Below, one piece after another: positions 1 through 7,459 of a DNA stretch of 64,000 bases. Source of the DNA: AP-15 sp963762575 (GTDB lineage Bacteria; Pseudomonadota; Alphaproteobacteria; ATCC43930; CGMCC-115725); assembly GCA_963762575.1 (NCBI GenBank), contig CAVXLL010000013.1, positions 124,001 through 188,000 of the forward strand. The letters run 5' to 3'. Both the position numbers and the translations under genes were made by a program. The number at the start of each line of letters is the position of its first letter. Position 1 is the first letter of the stretch. Under the pieces are notes generated by a model that did not search any database, had not been told where the DNA came from, and saw only the letters and a list, made by a program, of their open reading frames with translations.

Positions 1-1
1 C

Positions 2-556
2 GCCCTCATATCGACCAAGGGGTGGAGGAGATTGTCGCTCAGCGCGATTGCCGCCGCAGCCGAGCTTCCGATCCTACAGGTATATCGGGTATTTCATTCG
101 AAACAGGCTATCCTCTGCGGACTCTATCGCCGGATCGACCAGATCGTGCTGGTCGACCCGCCGCCAGCCGAGCCGGACGAGCGGCCGCGAGATCGGCTGT
201 TCGATCTGTTGATGCGGCAATTCGACGCGCTTCAACCCTACAAGCCGGCGCTCGATGTGCTGCGCCGCGAATTGCTCGGCGACCCAGTGACCGCCCTATG
301 CGCCGGCGCCTCACTGCTGCGCTCGATGCGATGGATGCTCGAAGCAGCCGAAATCCCAACCGGCGGGGTGCGGGGCGCGATCACGGTCAGGCTGGCCGCT
401 GGAGCTTACCTTTCGGCGATGGGCGTCTGGCAGCGCGACAATTCACCGGATCTGGCCCGAACCATGGCGGCGCTCGATGCTCGGCTGCGCAGGATCGAAG
501 CATGGCTCGGATCCGCGCCCAGCCGACGCTCCGGCGAGGAACCAATTCCGGCCTGA
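2..556 (+). CDS. TetR-family transcriptional regulator, 5' end cut by window
   Basis: The frame is open from base 2, so the gene begins upstream of the window; a TTG at 32 lies inside the helix-turn-helix and is not the true start. The first ~45 residues read as the second half of a TetR DNA-binding domain, with LSAIAAAAELP followed by VYRVFHSKQAIL. The rest is an alpha-helical ligand-binding domain of ordinary size that I cannot assign to an inducer. The gene stops 108 bases before a phasin gene on the same strand. A COQ9-like TetR relative is possible; family confident, target unknown. Confidence 0.75.
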   Translation, partial: ALISTKGWRRLSLSAIAAAAELPILQVYRVFHSKQAILCGLYRRIDQIVLVDPPPAEPDERPRDRLFDLLMRQFDALQPYKPALDVLRRELLGDPVTALCAGASLLRSMRWMLEAAEIPTGGVRGAITVRLAAGAYLSAMGVWQRDNSPDLARTMAALDARLRRIEAWLGSAPSRRSGEEPIPA

Positions 557-664
557 ATTGCTGCGGCGCAAAAAACATCTTGACGGCGCCTGAGCATGGA
601 CCGATATACCGCTCGTTGTGCAGCGCACAATAATCCCAAACTCCCCCAGACCGGAACCTTATTC

Positions 665-1099
665 ATGTCTGAAGCACGCCCAACCTTCTTCGATTTCGAT
701 GTCACCAAGATGATGGCCGATTTTCGCTTTCGTCCGTTCGACCTCGAGGCGCTGATGGCATACCAGCGCCGTAATATCGAGGCGCTCAGCCAAGCCAACC
801 AGCTTGCGGTCGAGGGCATGCAGGCCGTCGCGAAGCGTCAGATCGAGATTACCCGCCAGGCGGTAGAAGACGTCTCGGCCTTGTTGCGCGATCTCGCCCA
901 GCCTGCTTCGGCCGAAGACCGGATCGCAAAGAACACCGAATACGCCAAGCAGATGCTCGAAAAGAGCGTCAGTCACGGCCGCGAAATTACGATGCTGGCG
1001 ACTAAGGCCGGCAGCGAGGCCGCCGACGTGTTGCGCAAGCGCGCAACCGAGGGGCTCGACGAGTTCCGCGACCTCGCAAAACAGCAAGCCGCGCGATAA
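665..1099 (+). CDS. Phasin family protein
   Basis: A 144-residue, almost entirely helical protein. The N-terminal part (PFDLEALMAYQRRNIEALS) and the following stretch of amphipathic helices are typical of phasins, which coat polyhydroxyalkanoate granules in the cytoplasm. The frame is open upstream to 596, but ATG 665 gives the usual phasin N-terminus. An intrinsic-terminator-like hairpin follows at once. No PHA synthase or depolymerase is in the window, so the granule role rests on the family alone. Confidence 0.88.
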   Translation: MSEARPTFFDFDVTKMMADFRFRPFDLEALMAYQRRNIEALSQANQLAVEGMQAVAKRQIEITRQAVEDVSALLRDLAQPASAEDRIAKNTEYAKQMLEKSVSHGREITMLATKAGSEAADVLRKRATEGLDEFRDLAKQQAAR

Positions 1100-1121
1100 G
1101 TCTAGACTGCTCTACAAGCCG

Positions 1122-1156
1122 GGCCGTGCTGCATTTGTAGCACGGCCTTTATTTTG
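1122..1156 (+). terminator. Intrinsic terminator after phasin gene
   Basis: A perfect 9-bp stem (GGCCGTGCT / AGCACGGCC) with an 8-base loop is followed by TTTATTTT. It lies 22 bases after the phasin stop codon. The convergent sensor-kinase gene ends at 1243, further downstream. Confidence 0.8.
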
Positions 1157-1242
1157 TCAGCGCCCGAACACGAGCATCGCTTCTCATTTCTCGCCGCCAA
1201 CCACTCGAACCTATCGATTGACAATCAGATCTGACCGAAGGT

Positions 1243-2619
1243 TCACCGCGGCAGATGGACCCTTGCGCGCAGACCACCCTGGGGAGAGGTCTCCAGCCGG
1301 ACGTCTCCGCCATGGCTGCGCGCCACATCGCGCGCAATTGTCAGGCCGAGGCCGACGCCGCCGGTCAGCGGGTTGCGTGATGCATCGAGCCGGACAAACG
1401 GCCGGAATACGCGGACTCGATTGGCGGGCGGAATGCCAGGTCCGTCGTCATCGATCAGGATATCGATCCCGTCCGCTGCCACGGTCGCGGTTAGCCAGAC
1501 ATGGTTTGCATGACGGCGTGCATTGCCGATCAAGTTGCCGAGACAACGGCGCAGCGCATTCGGCCGGACCGGCATCACAAACTCGGGCGGCGGGGTAACC
1601 GTCAGCGGGGTTCCTTCGCGACGCAAATCGGCGGCGAGGTCCTCGATCAGGAGTGAGATGTCGCTTTCGACAGACGCCTCAGCCCCCTCGCCGCGCACAA
1701 AATCGAGATAGCCGTGCACCATGTGCTCCATCTCGGCGACGTCCGATTTCAGCTCCGCCACTGTTGGGTCATCGCCCAGAATCTCCAGCGCGAGCTTCAT
1801 CCGCGTCAGGGGTGTGCGCAGATCGTGCGACACGCCGGCGAGCATCTGGGTGCGTTGCCGAACCTGGCGCTGCAAACGATCACGCATCGTCATAAAGGCG
1901 ATCGCGGCACGCCGGATCTCGACAGCCCCTTCGACCTTGAAGGACGGAACGGGGAGGCCCTTGCCGAAACTGTCGGCTGCTTCCGCCAAGCGGCGCAACG
2001 ACTTCACCTGGTTGCGCAGAAAAACCGTGGCCACGGCCAACAGAACCAGCGACGAACCCAACATCCACATTTCGAAAATGTAGGTTGTCGAGCTGTACAG
2101 CCGATTGCGCGGCACCCCGACCGACAGCACACCGTCAGAGAGCTGAACCTTGATTTCGGCACCCCCGTCATCCGCCAAGTCGATGCGAAAGGGATAGTTT
2201 AAACGGCTCTGCATCGCCTGATTGAGCTGGTCCTCGACGAGCCTGCCGGTTGCGGGCGGTATCGGAGGGAGCGACTTGAGAGGTTCGATCGCGACGTCGA
2301 GGTCGGTTTGCGCCTTCGCACGTTCCAGCAGTTTGGCGGTTTGGGCTGGCAAATCGGCGAGCTTCAGCGCGTCGATCAGCAGGCCGACATCGCCGGCTAC
2401 CGCCGCCGAGAGTCGCCAGGAAACAGCGGCCCAGTGCCGGTCGTAAAACACCCAGGTTGCGATCGCTTGCAGCAAGACGAGCGGTATCACGACGATCAAC
2501 AGCGAGCGCCCGAACATCGTGCGCGGCAGCACCCGCTTGATCCACGCATCCCGCCGGATCTCGAACTCGTCCTCAGGCTCCGACCCAGAGAGATCAGCGT
2601 CGATGTCGTGCGCCGCCAC
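1243..2619 (-). CDS. EnvZ-type sensor histidine kinase
   Basis: A 458-aa inner-membrane kinase. Membrane segments lie at about residues 39-58 and 182-201, enclosing a periplasmic domain of ~120 residues. They are followed by a HAMP domain, the phospho-acceptor box VSHDLRTPLTR (His265), an N-box (NLIGNARRHA) and the G-boxes DDDGPGIP and GLGLTIA of a HATPase domain. It starts 18 bases after the stop of the OmpR-type regulator at 2638-3333, so the two form a two-component pair. The inputs are unknown; the arrangement MarR-regulator-kinase beside a branched-chain aminotransferase is common in this lineage. Confidence 0.92.
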   Translation of the reverse strand: MAAHDIDADLSGSEPEDEFEIRRDAWIKRVLPRTMFGRSLLIVVIPLVLLQAIATWVFYDRHWAAVSWRLSAAVAGDVGLLIDALKLADLPAQTAKLLERAKAQTDLDVAIEPLKSLPPIPPATGRLVEDQLNQAMQSRLNYPFRIDLADDGGAEIKVQLSDGVLSVGVPRNRLYSSTTYIFEMWMLGSSLVLLAVATVFLRNQVKSLRRLAEAADSFGKGLPVPSFKVEGAVEIRRAAIAFMTMRDRLQRQVRQRTQMLAGVSHDLRTPLTRMKLALEILGDDPTVAELKSDVAEMEHMVHGYLDFVRGEGAEASVESDISLLIEDLAADLRREGTPLTVTPPPEFVMPVRPNALRRCLGNLIGNARRHANHVWLTATVAADGIDILIDDDGPGIPPANRVRVFRPFVRLDASRNPLTGGVGLGLTIARDVARSHGGDVRLETSPQGGLRARVHLPR

Positions 2620-2637
2620 TGTCGGACCCGCTGACCG

Positions 2638-3333
2638 TTAATCCGGTTTGAGAATATAGCCGGTACCGCGAACGGTCTGCAGGTAGCGCGGGAATCGCGG
2701 ATCGCGCTCGATCTTGCGGCGTAGCCGAGTCATCTGCACGTCGACGTTGCGAACGTTGCCGCTCAGTGACATCGACAATTCCTCGCGCGATACGGCCTGC
2801 CCTGCTTTCTGGGCCAGCATCGCGAGCAGCCCGGCCTCGGCTGCCGTCAGATGCACCAGGTCGCCGCCGCGGTACAGCTCTCCGCGCCCCAGGTCGAACC
2901 GGCACCCGCCAAAGCGGATGTCCGCGGATCCGAGATCGGCCGCCGGCCGGCGTTGCAGAAGGTTGCGGACGCGCAGGACGAGCTCGCGTGGTTCGAAGGG
3001 TTTCGAGAGGTAATCGTCAGCTCCCTGCTCGAGCCCATTGACGCGGTCCTCGGGCTCGGCCATCGCGGTCAGCAACAGCACCGGGATATGCCCTTCCGCC
3101 CGAAGCGCGCGGGTCAGTTCCAATCCGCTCTCGCCCGGCATCATGACGTCGAGCACGACGAGGTCGAAGGCGAAGCTCGCCAGGTTTGAGCGCGCCTCGC
3201 TCGCATCGGCGGCGGCGGTTACCCGAAAGCCGCTGTCCGATAGGTAGCGGCGCAACAGTTCGCGCAGGCGGGCGTCGTCATCGACGACAAGAAGATGAGG
3301 CTCTGAGAAATCGGGGTCGGGCGCGCTCGTCAC
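2638..3333 (-). CDS. OmpR/PhoB-family response regulator
   Basis: A 231-aa protein with an N-terminal receiver domain (acidic pocket VVDDD, phospho-acceptor Asp62 in VLDVMMPGESG, conserved Lys in LSKPF) and a C-terminal winged-helix domain (VDVQMTRLRRKIE, TVRGTGYIL). It should bind DNA as a dimer after phosphorylation by the downstream kinase. The MarR gene ends 27 bases upstream, so marR, this gene and the kinase gene are probably one transcript. Confidence 0.94.
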   Translation of the reverse strand: MTSAPDPDFSEPHLLVVDDDARLRELLRRYLSDSGFRVTAAADASEARSNLASFAFDLVVLDVMMPGESGLELTRALRAEGHIPVLLLTAMAEPEDRVNGLEQGADDYLSKPFEPRELVLRVRNLLQRRPAADLGSADIRFGGCRFDLGRGELYRGGDLVHLTAAEAGLLAMLAQKAGQAVSREELSMSLSGNVRNVDVQMTRLRRKIERDPRFPRYLQTVRGTGYILKPD

Positions 3334-3360
3334 GCGAAGGAATATACGACGGATGCAACG

Positions 3361-3861
3361 TCAATGCTGCTTCGGCGGCAGGGGGGCGAAGCGGCGCCGG
3401 TCATCTTCGCTTGCAATGATCCCCAGCATGACTTCTCGGAAACCCTCCACGGCCCGGGGCCCGGCTTGCCGGTAGGCGTCGGCAATCCGCGACCGCTGCA
3501 GCTCCGAAAGTTGGCGCTCGAGATCGCGCCCTTTTGGCGTCAGTTCGAGAAGACGCTGCCGCCGATCGTGCGGACCCGGTTGTTGCAGGATGAACTCCTG
3601 CCGAACCAACTGCCCGAGAACGCGGCTCAAGCTTTGCTTGGTGATGCGTAGGATTGCCAGCAGCTCGCCGACGGTGATCTGCGGGTGGCGTCCGACAAAG
3701 TGAATAACGCGGTGATGGGCGCGGCCAAAACCGTATCGCGCCAAAATCGCGTCGGGTTCCGAGGTAAAATCACGATAAGCAAAAAACAGCAGCTCGATCC
3801 CCTGCCGCACCTCCTCCTCGGCCAGAGCAGGCGGATCAGCTTGGCAATTTATGTCAGACAT
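3361..3861 (-). CDS. MarR-family transcriptional regulator
   Basis: A 166-aa winged-helix regulator. The recognition region (ITVGELLAILRITKQSLSRVLGQL) and the wing (QPGPHDRRQRLLELTPKGR) with the conserved D-R pair are clear. It is divergent from the ilvE-like aminotransferase, and the shared intergenic region carries palindromes next to a promoter-like sequence, so it may control itself and that gene. Ligand unknown. Confidence 0.92.
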   Translation of the reverse strand: MSDINCQADPPALAEEEVRQGIELLFFAYRDFTSEPDAILARYGFGRAHHRVIHFVGRHPQITVGELLAILRITKQSLSRVLGQLVRQEFILQQPGPHDRRQRLLELTPKGRDLERQLSELQRSRIADAYRQAGPRAVEGFREVMLGIIASEDDRRRFAPLPPKQH

Positions 3862-3905
3862 ATTGACTTATCCCGCAACCTTTGACACTTGTCAGGTGTC
3901 CTTCG
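3852..3905. promoter_or_regulatory. Candidate MarR operators between marR and ilvE
   Basis: A perfect 9-bp palindrome TGTCAGACA (3852-3860) overlaps the marR start. A second palindrome, TGACACTTGTCA (3883-3894), overlaps a GACAC-N7-GTGTC repeat (3884-3900). The second site sits on a TTGACA box (3882-3887) with an AT-rich GGATATAAA about 18 bases further, which would be the promoter for the rightward gene. Seen in the sequence; binding by the MarR protein is inferred. Confidence 0.42.
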
Positions 3906-3989
3906 GGATATAAAGTTCCAAGCGACATATATGCCGGCCGTGTCGCCTCTTGCACCGGCCGGACCACTCGAAGGTGCAAGGATGACCCA

Positions 3990-4892
3990 ATGTCCGTGAT
4001 ACCGTTCGATGATCGAGACGGTTTCATCTGGTACGATGGCCGCCTCGTCCCCTGGCGCGATGCAAGGCTCCATGTGCTGACCCACGGGCTCCATTATGCG
4101 AGCTGCGTCTTCGAAGGCGAGCGCGTGTACAACGGTAAGGTCTTCCGATTGGAGGACCACAACGAGCGCCTTCTCAACTCTGCGCGGATCCTTGGCTTCG
4201 AGGTGCCGGCCGGCATGGACGATCTGGCAAGGGCGACGCAAGAGGTAATCTCGTCGAACAACATCGTGGACGGGTATGTTCGTCCGGTCGCCTGGCGCGG
4301 CGCCGAGCAGATGGGTGTCTCGGCGCAGGCGAGCAAGATCCACCTCGCGCTCGCCGCCTGGGATTGGCCGGCCTATTTCTCGCCGGAGGCGCGCGCCAAG
4401 GGAATCCGCATGCAATGGGCGAAATGGGCGCGTCCGGCGCCTCACACGGCGCCGACCGCGGCGAAGGCGTCGGGGCTCTACATGATCTGCACGATGTCGA
4501 AGCACGAGGCCGAGGCTAACGGGTGCGACGATGCGCTGATGCTCGACTGGCGCGGCCGCCTCGCCGAAGGCACCGGCGCCAACATCTTCCTCGTCATCAA
4601 CGGCGAGCTGCACACCCCGACGCCGGATTGCTTCCTGAACGGCATCACCCGCCAGACCGTGATCGGACTAGCAAAGCAACGAGGCATCAAGGTGGTCGAG
4701 CGGCCCATCATGCCGGAGGAGCTCGGCAAGGCCGAAGAGGTGTTTCTGACCGGGTCGGCGGCCGAGGTGACCCCGGTCGGCGAAATCATCGGCGAACACG
4801 GCCATTACCGCTTCACGCCGGGCACAATCTGCCGGCTGATGTGGGAAGATTACGACCGCATGGTCGGCAAGCAGGTGGCGAGCGCGGCTTAA
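3990..4892 (+). CDS. ilvE: Branched-chain amino acid aminotransferase
   Basis: A 300-aa fold-type IV PLP aminotransferase catalysing the last step of valine, leucine and isoleucine synthesis (2-oxo acid plus glutamate). The start is ATG 3990, preceded by GCAAGGA; the longer open frame upstream overlaps the promoter. The PLP lysine is Lys159 (AAKASGLY). THGLHYASCVFEGER near the N-terminus and EGTGANIF, with TGSAAEVTPV near the C-terminus, match the IlvE group. A D-amino-acid transaminase is less likely because of the length and these motifs. Confidence 0.93.
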   Translation: MSVIPFDDRDGFIWYDGRLVPWRDARLHVLTHGLHYASCVFEGERVYNGKVFRLEDHNERLLNSARILGFEVPAGMDDLARATQEVISSNNIVDGYVRPVAWRGAEQMGVSAQASKIHLALAAWDWPAYFSPEARAKGIRMQWAKWARPAPHTAPTAAKASGLYMICTMSKHEAEANGCDDALMLDWRGRLAEGTGANIFLVINGELHTPTPDCFLNGITRQTVIGLAKQRGIKVVERPIMPEELGKAEEVFLTGSAAEVTPVGEIIGEHGHYRFTPGTICRLMWEDYDRMVGKQVASAA

Positions 4893-4929
4893 CGAATCAT
4901 TCGGGAGCTCTGGTCACAGCAAGCAAGTC

Positions 4930-5186
4930 GTGAGCGACGAACGGACCGACCTTATTTGAACATGCTGCGGGCAATCCGTGCCGAGCAATCGGCGCAGCGG
5001 GAGAAACTGGACGAAATTATCAGCCGAATCGGTGCTTTAGAGCGCGAGGTGGCAACGCTGACCCTCCGCTTCGCAGAGATGAAGGTCGACTTCGCCAACT
5101 TGTCGGTACGGATTGACAATCTCGATCACCGTCTCAGACGCGTCGAGCAGCGCTTAGAACTCGTCGAGGTTCCGGCGCCGACCTGA
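4930..5186 (+). CDS. Small coiled-coil protein, single-base frameshift near start
   Basis: A protein of ~85 aa made of heptad-rich helix (QSAQREKLDEIISRIGALE, then RLRRVEQRLELVE). A GTG at 4930 opens SDERTDLI and meets TGA at 4957-4959. Adding one T to the TTT run at 4955-4957 joins this directly to LNMLRAIRAEQ, giving an N-terminus I recognise from short alphaproteobacterial coiled-coil proteins. As read, translation could only begin at ATG 4962 or TTG 4956. Function unknown. Confidence 0.6.
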
Positions 5187-5550
5187 TATTCCCAGCTCTG
5201 GATTTCCGACCCCAACCAGAGCCGCTATTTCGGATGCGTCGTCCAATGCCGCTTGGCGGCTTCGTCATCGGCGCGGGAGGCGATCCAGCATTCGCCGGCG
5301 GGGGTTTCCGTGCTCTTCCAGAAGCGCCTATTCGGATGGTTCAAATTTGCAGCAACTCATGAATTATTGAATTGCGTCGACCGTTCGTTTCCTCACGCGG
5401 TCGGCGCGCTCTGCCCTTGCCGTCCCGATATTGCCATTGCGATCGGCTTTTGCGCCAGATGGTTCGGTGCTCAGGCTGCGCCACGGCGACGCACAGTACT
5501 CGTCAAAGGGGACCCTCGGCCCCTCTTCGCACCCGGTCCGCTGACCGTCC
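5187..5550. other. Gene-poor stretch left of the insertion sequence
   Basis: No convincing intact gene. The minus strand holds an open frame (5364-5550 and into the IS) ending in an arginine-rich tail. If the IS were excised exactly, this frame would continue the histidine kinase frame from 7488 (…YPLDSR then DGQRTGC…), so it may be the lost C-terminal extension of that gene. Another short minus-strand frame near 5224-5345 (…GECWIASRADDEAAKRHW…) looks protein-like but has no start codon. Confidence 0.35.
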
Positions 5551-5565
5551 TTTAAACCGAACTTT
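5551..5565. repeat. IS left terminal inverted repeat
   Basis: A 15-bp sequence, exactly the reverse complement of 7473-7487; similarity fades beyond this core. Confidence 0.75.
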
Positions 5566-5621
5566 ACCCGCTTTTGAGCGCAAGCCATTGATATAGTTAG
5601 CCCTGGTGGGTGCTGGTCTGT

Positions 5622-7361
5622 CTACGCGGTGAGGGTAACGCCGAGCAGGTCGAGGGCGCGGTGCTGTGTGCGGGTAGGGGTGGCGAGGATGGTGATGAGG
5701 CGATCGCGCCCGAGACGGACGATATTGCGGGTGAGCGTGGCGAGATCGCCGAGCAGGGTGTGGAAGCTGTGCACTGGGAGCGGTTCGCCATCTACTGGCT
5801 CGGTGCGTTTGCGCGCGGCCTTGCGTCGCGCCGCCAGTGAGGGCTCCGCCTTGGCCACCGGTGAGGTGCGCTGTGCCTCGCGGGCGGCCGGATCGGGCTC
5901 GTCGAACAGCATCGGAGCAAGGTTCTGACGCATGTGCCACTCCAGATAATAGGCCAGCATGCAGAGCAAGACGTGCGCGCGCACCCGCGGCGCGGTCCAA
6001 TGGAACACCGGGCGCAGTGCGAGATCGACGGTCTTCAGCGAGCGGAAGGCGTGCTCGACGCCGCTGAGACTTTTGTAGGAACGCACCGTGGCAGCAGCGT
6101 CAGACTGTGCCGCCGGCAGGTTGGTGCGGATCACATAGATGCCGTCGAGTGCAGCCTCGGCGGCAATGCTGAGAGGGTTTTGGGCGAAGCTGAACGCCTC
6201 GTCGGTGATGCTGATGTGGAAGTGCTTGGTCATGTGGCGCCGTCCCAGCACCGCCCCGACGGCCTGGCCGATCGCCGCGGCGCTACGCAATGAACTGCGC
6301 GCCCGCTGCACGCGGGCCGCGATGCGCGCGAGCTCCTTTTCGGTGGCGGCCAACAGCTCGGCGCGTTTGCGGCCGCGCTCTTCGGCCAGCAACGGGTTCA
6401 TGCAGACCACCAGTCGTTCACCCGGATAATCGGGGCTGGTGATCTCCGCCATATCGCGGTCATCAAACAGCGAGAGCTGCAACGGCCCGCCTTCGGCGGC
6501 CAGCTGCGTGATCGCCGGAGCGCGCAGCGCGGTGATCCAATCGAGGCCAGCCGGGCGCAGCGTCTGCTCGATCCGGGCGCTGGTCAGCACCCCGCGGTCG
6601 CCCACCATCACCACGCGCTGCAGCTTGAAGCGCTGCTTCAGCTTGTCGATCTGCGACGACAGCGTCAGCGGATCGGCGGTATTGCCCTCGAACACCTCGA
6701 TCGCGACCGGGCAACCGTTGGCGGCGCACATCAGGCCAATGACAATCTGCGGCCGGTCGCCACGGTGGTCGCGGCTGTAGCCATGCTGCGCCAGTTCGCA
6801 GCAGCGTCCTTCGAGGTAGGTGGAGGTGACGTCGTAGAGCAGCAGCGCGCCATTCTTGAGGTGCCGACGGACCAGCTGGGCCTCGATGAACGGCTGCTCG
6901 CGGCCCAGCCAGTCGAGCGCGGCATAGACCTCCTTGGCGGCGACGCGGCCGAGCCCCAGCATCTCGCCCAGCGAATGGCTGGCGGTGGTGGGATCCAACA
7001 TCCGCGCCGTCGCCAGCTTGGCCGCCGGCTCGAGCAGGCGGGCGACGATCAGGGCCAGCGCCAGATCGCGGCGGCGTTGCGGCGCCCGGCGCGGCAGCAC
7101 GGCATCGAGCGCGATGCGGCGCGCGGTGCCCAGCGCGGCGAGCACGTGCCCGTGCGGCAGCGCGCGGACGATTTCCACCGCCTCAGCGGCGGGCAGCAGT
7201 TTGTCGCCGCGCAGGACGGCGCGGAGTTGCTCGATGCGCTCGGCGGGCCAGCGTGACAAGTTGGCGAGGGTTCGGTTCTTGGTCTTGCCCGCCTCGCGGT
7301 AGCTCTCCCGCAGCAGGATGGCCGGCGGCGAGCCTCGGTTGGGGACAACGGCGACATACAT
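5622..7361 (-). CDS. IS1634-family transposase (DDE, IS4 superfamily)
   Basis: A 579-aa full-length DDE transposase. The acidic catalytic positions appear in LLYDVTSTYLEG, VVMVGDRGVLTS and the late SGVEHAFRSLKTVDL block, which is the Y-(2)-R-(3)-E-(6)-K type signature of this superfamily. The frame is intact, so the element could still be active. It is antisense to nothing essential but sits directly behind the histidine kinase gene, transcribed in the same direction. Confidence 0.94.
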   Translation of the reverse strand: MYVAVVPNRGSPPAILLRESYREAGKTKNRTLANLSRWPAERIEQLRAVLRGDKLLPAAEAVEIVRALPHGHVLAALGTARRIALDAVLPRRAPQRRRDLALALIVARLLEPAAKLATARMLDPTTASHSLGEMLGLGRVAAKEVYAALDWLGREQPFIEAQLVRRHLKNGALLLYDVTSTYLEGRCCELAQHGYSRDHRGDRPQIVIGLMCAANGCPVAIEVFEGNTADPLTLSSQIDKLKQRFKLQRVVMVGDRGVLTSARIEQTLRPAGLDWITALRAPAITQLAAEGGPLQLSLFDDRDMAEITSPDYPGERLVVCMNPLLAEERGRKRAELLAATEKELARIAARVQRARSSLRSAAAIGQAVGAVLGRRHMTKHFHISITDEAFSFAQNPLSIAAEAALDGIYVIRTNLPAAQSDAAATVRSYKSLSGVEHAFRSLKTVDLALRPVFHWTAPRVRAHVLLCMLAYYLEWHMRQNLAPMLFDEPDPAAREAQRTSPVAKAEPSLAARRKAARKRTEPVDGEPLPVHSFHTLLGDLATLTRNIVRLGRDRLITILATPTRTQHRALDLLGVTLTA

Positions 7362-7459
7362 GCGCCGTCATGATCATGAAGCGACACGCCTGTCAATCGG
7401 AATCACCAGATTACATGACCGCTTATACGACGAATATCAGGTCTTTTCACCAGCTTCAG

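Noticed and set aside
22..633. 203-aa frame at the window start, overlapping the TetR gene
   Set aside because: Arginine/alanine-rich out-of-frame shadow; the TetR frame has the recognisable domain.
5253..5555. 100-aa plus-strand frame left of the IS
   Set aside because: No recognisable domain, ends inside the IS repeat, and composition is like an antisense frame.
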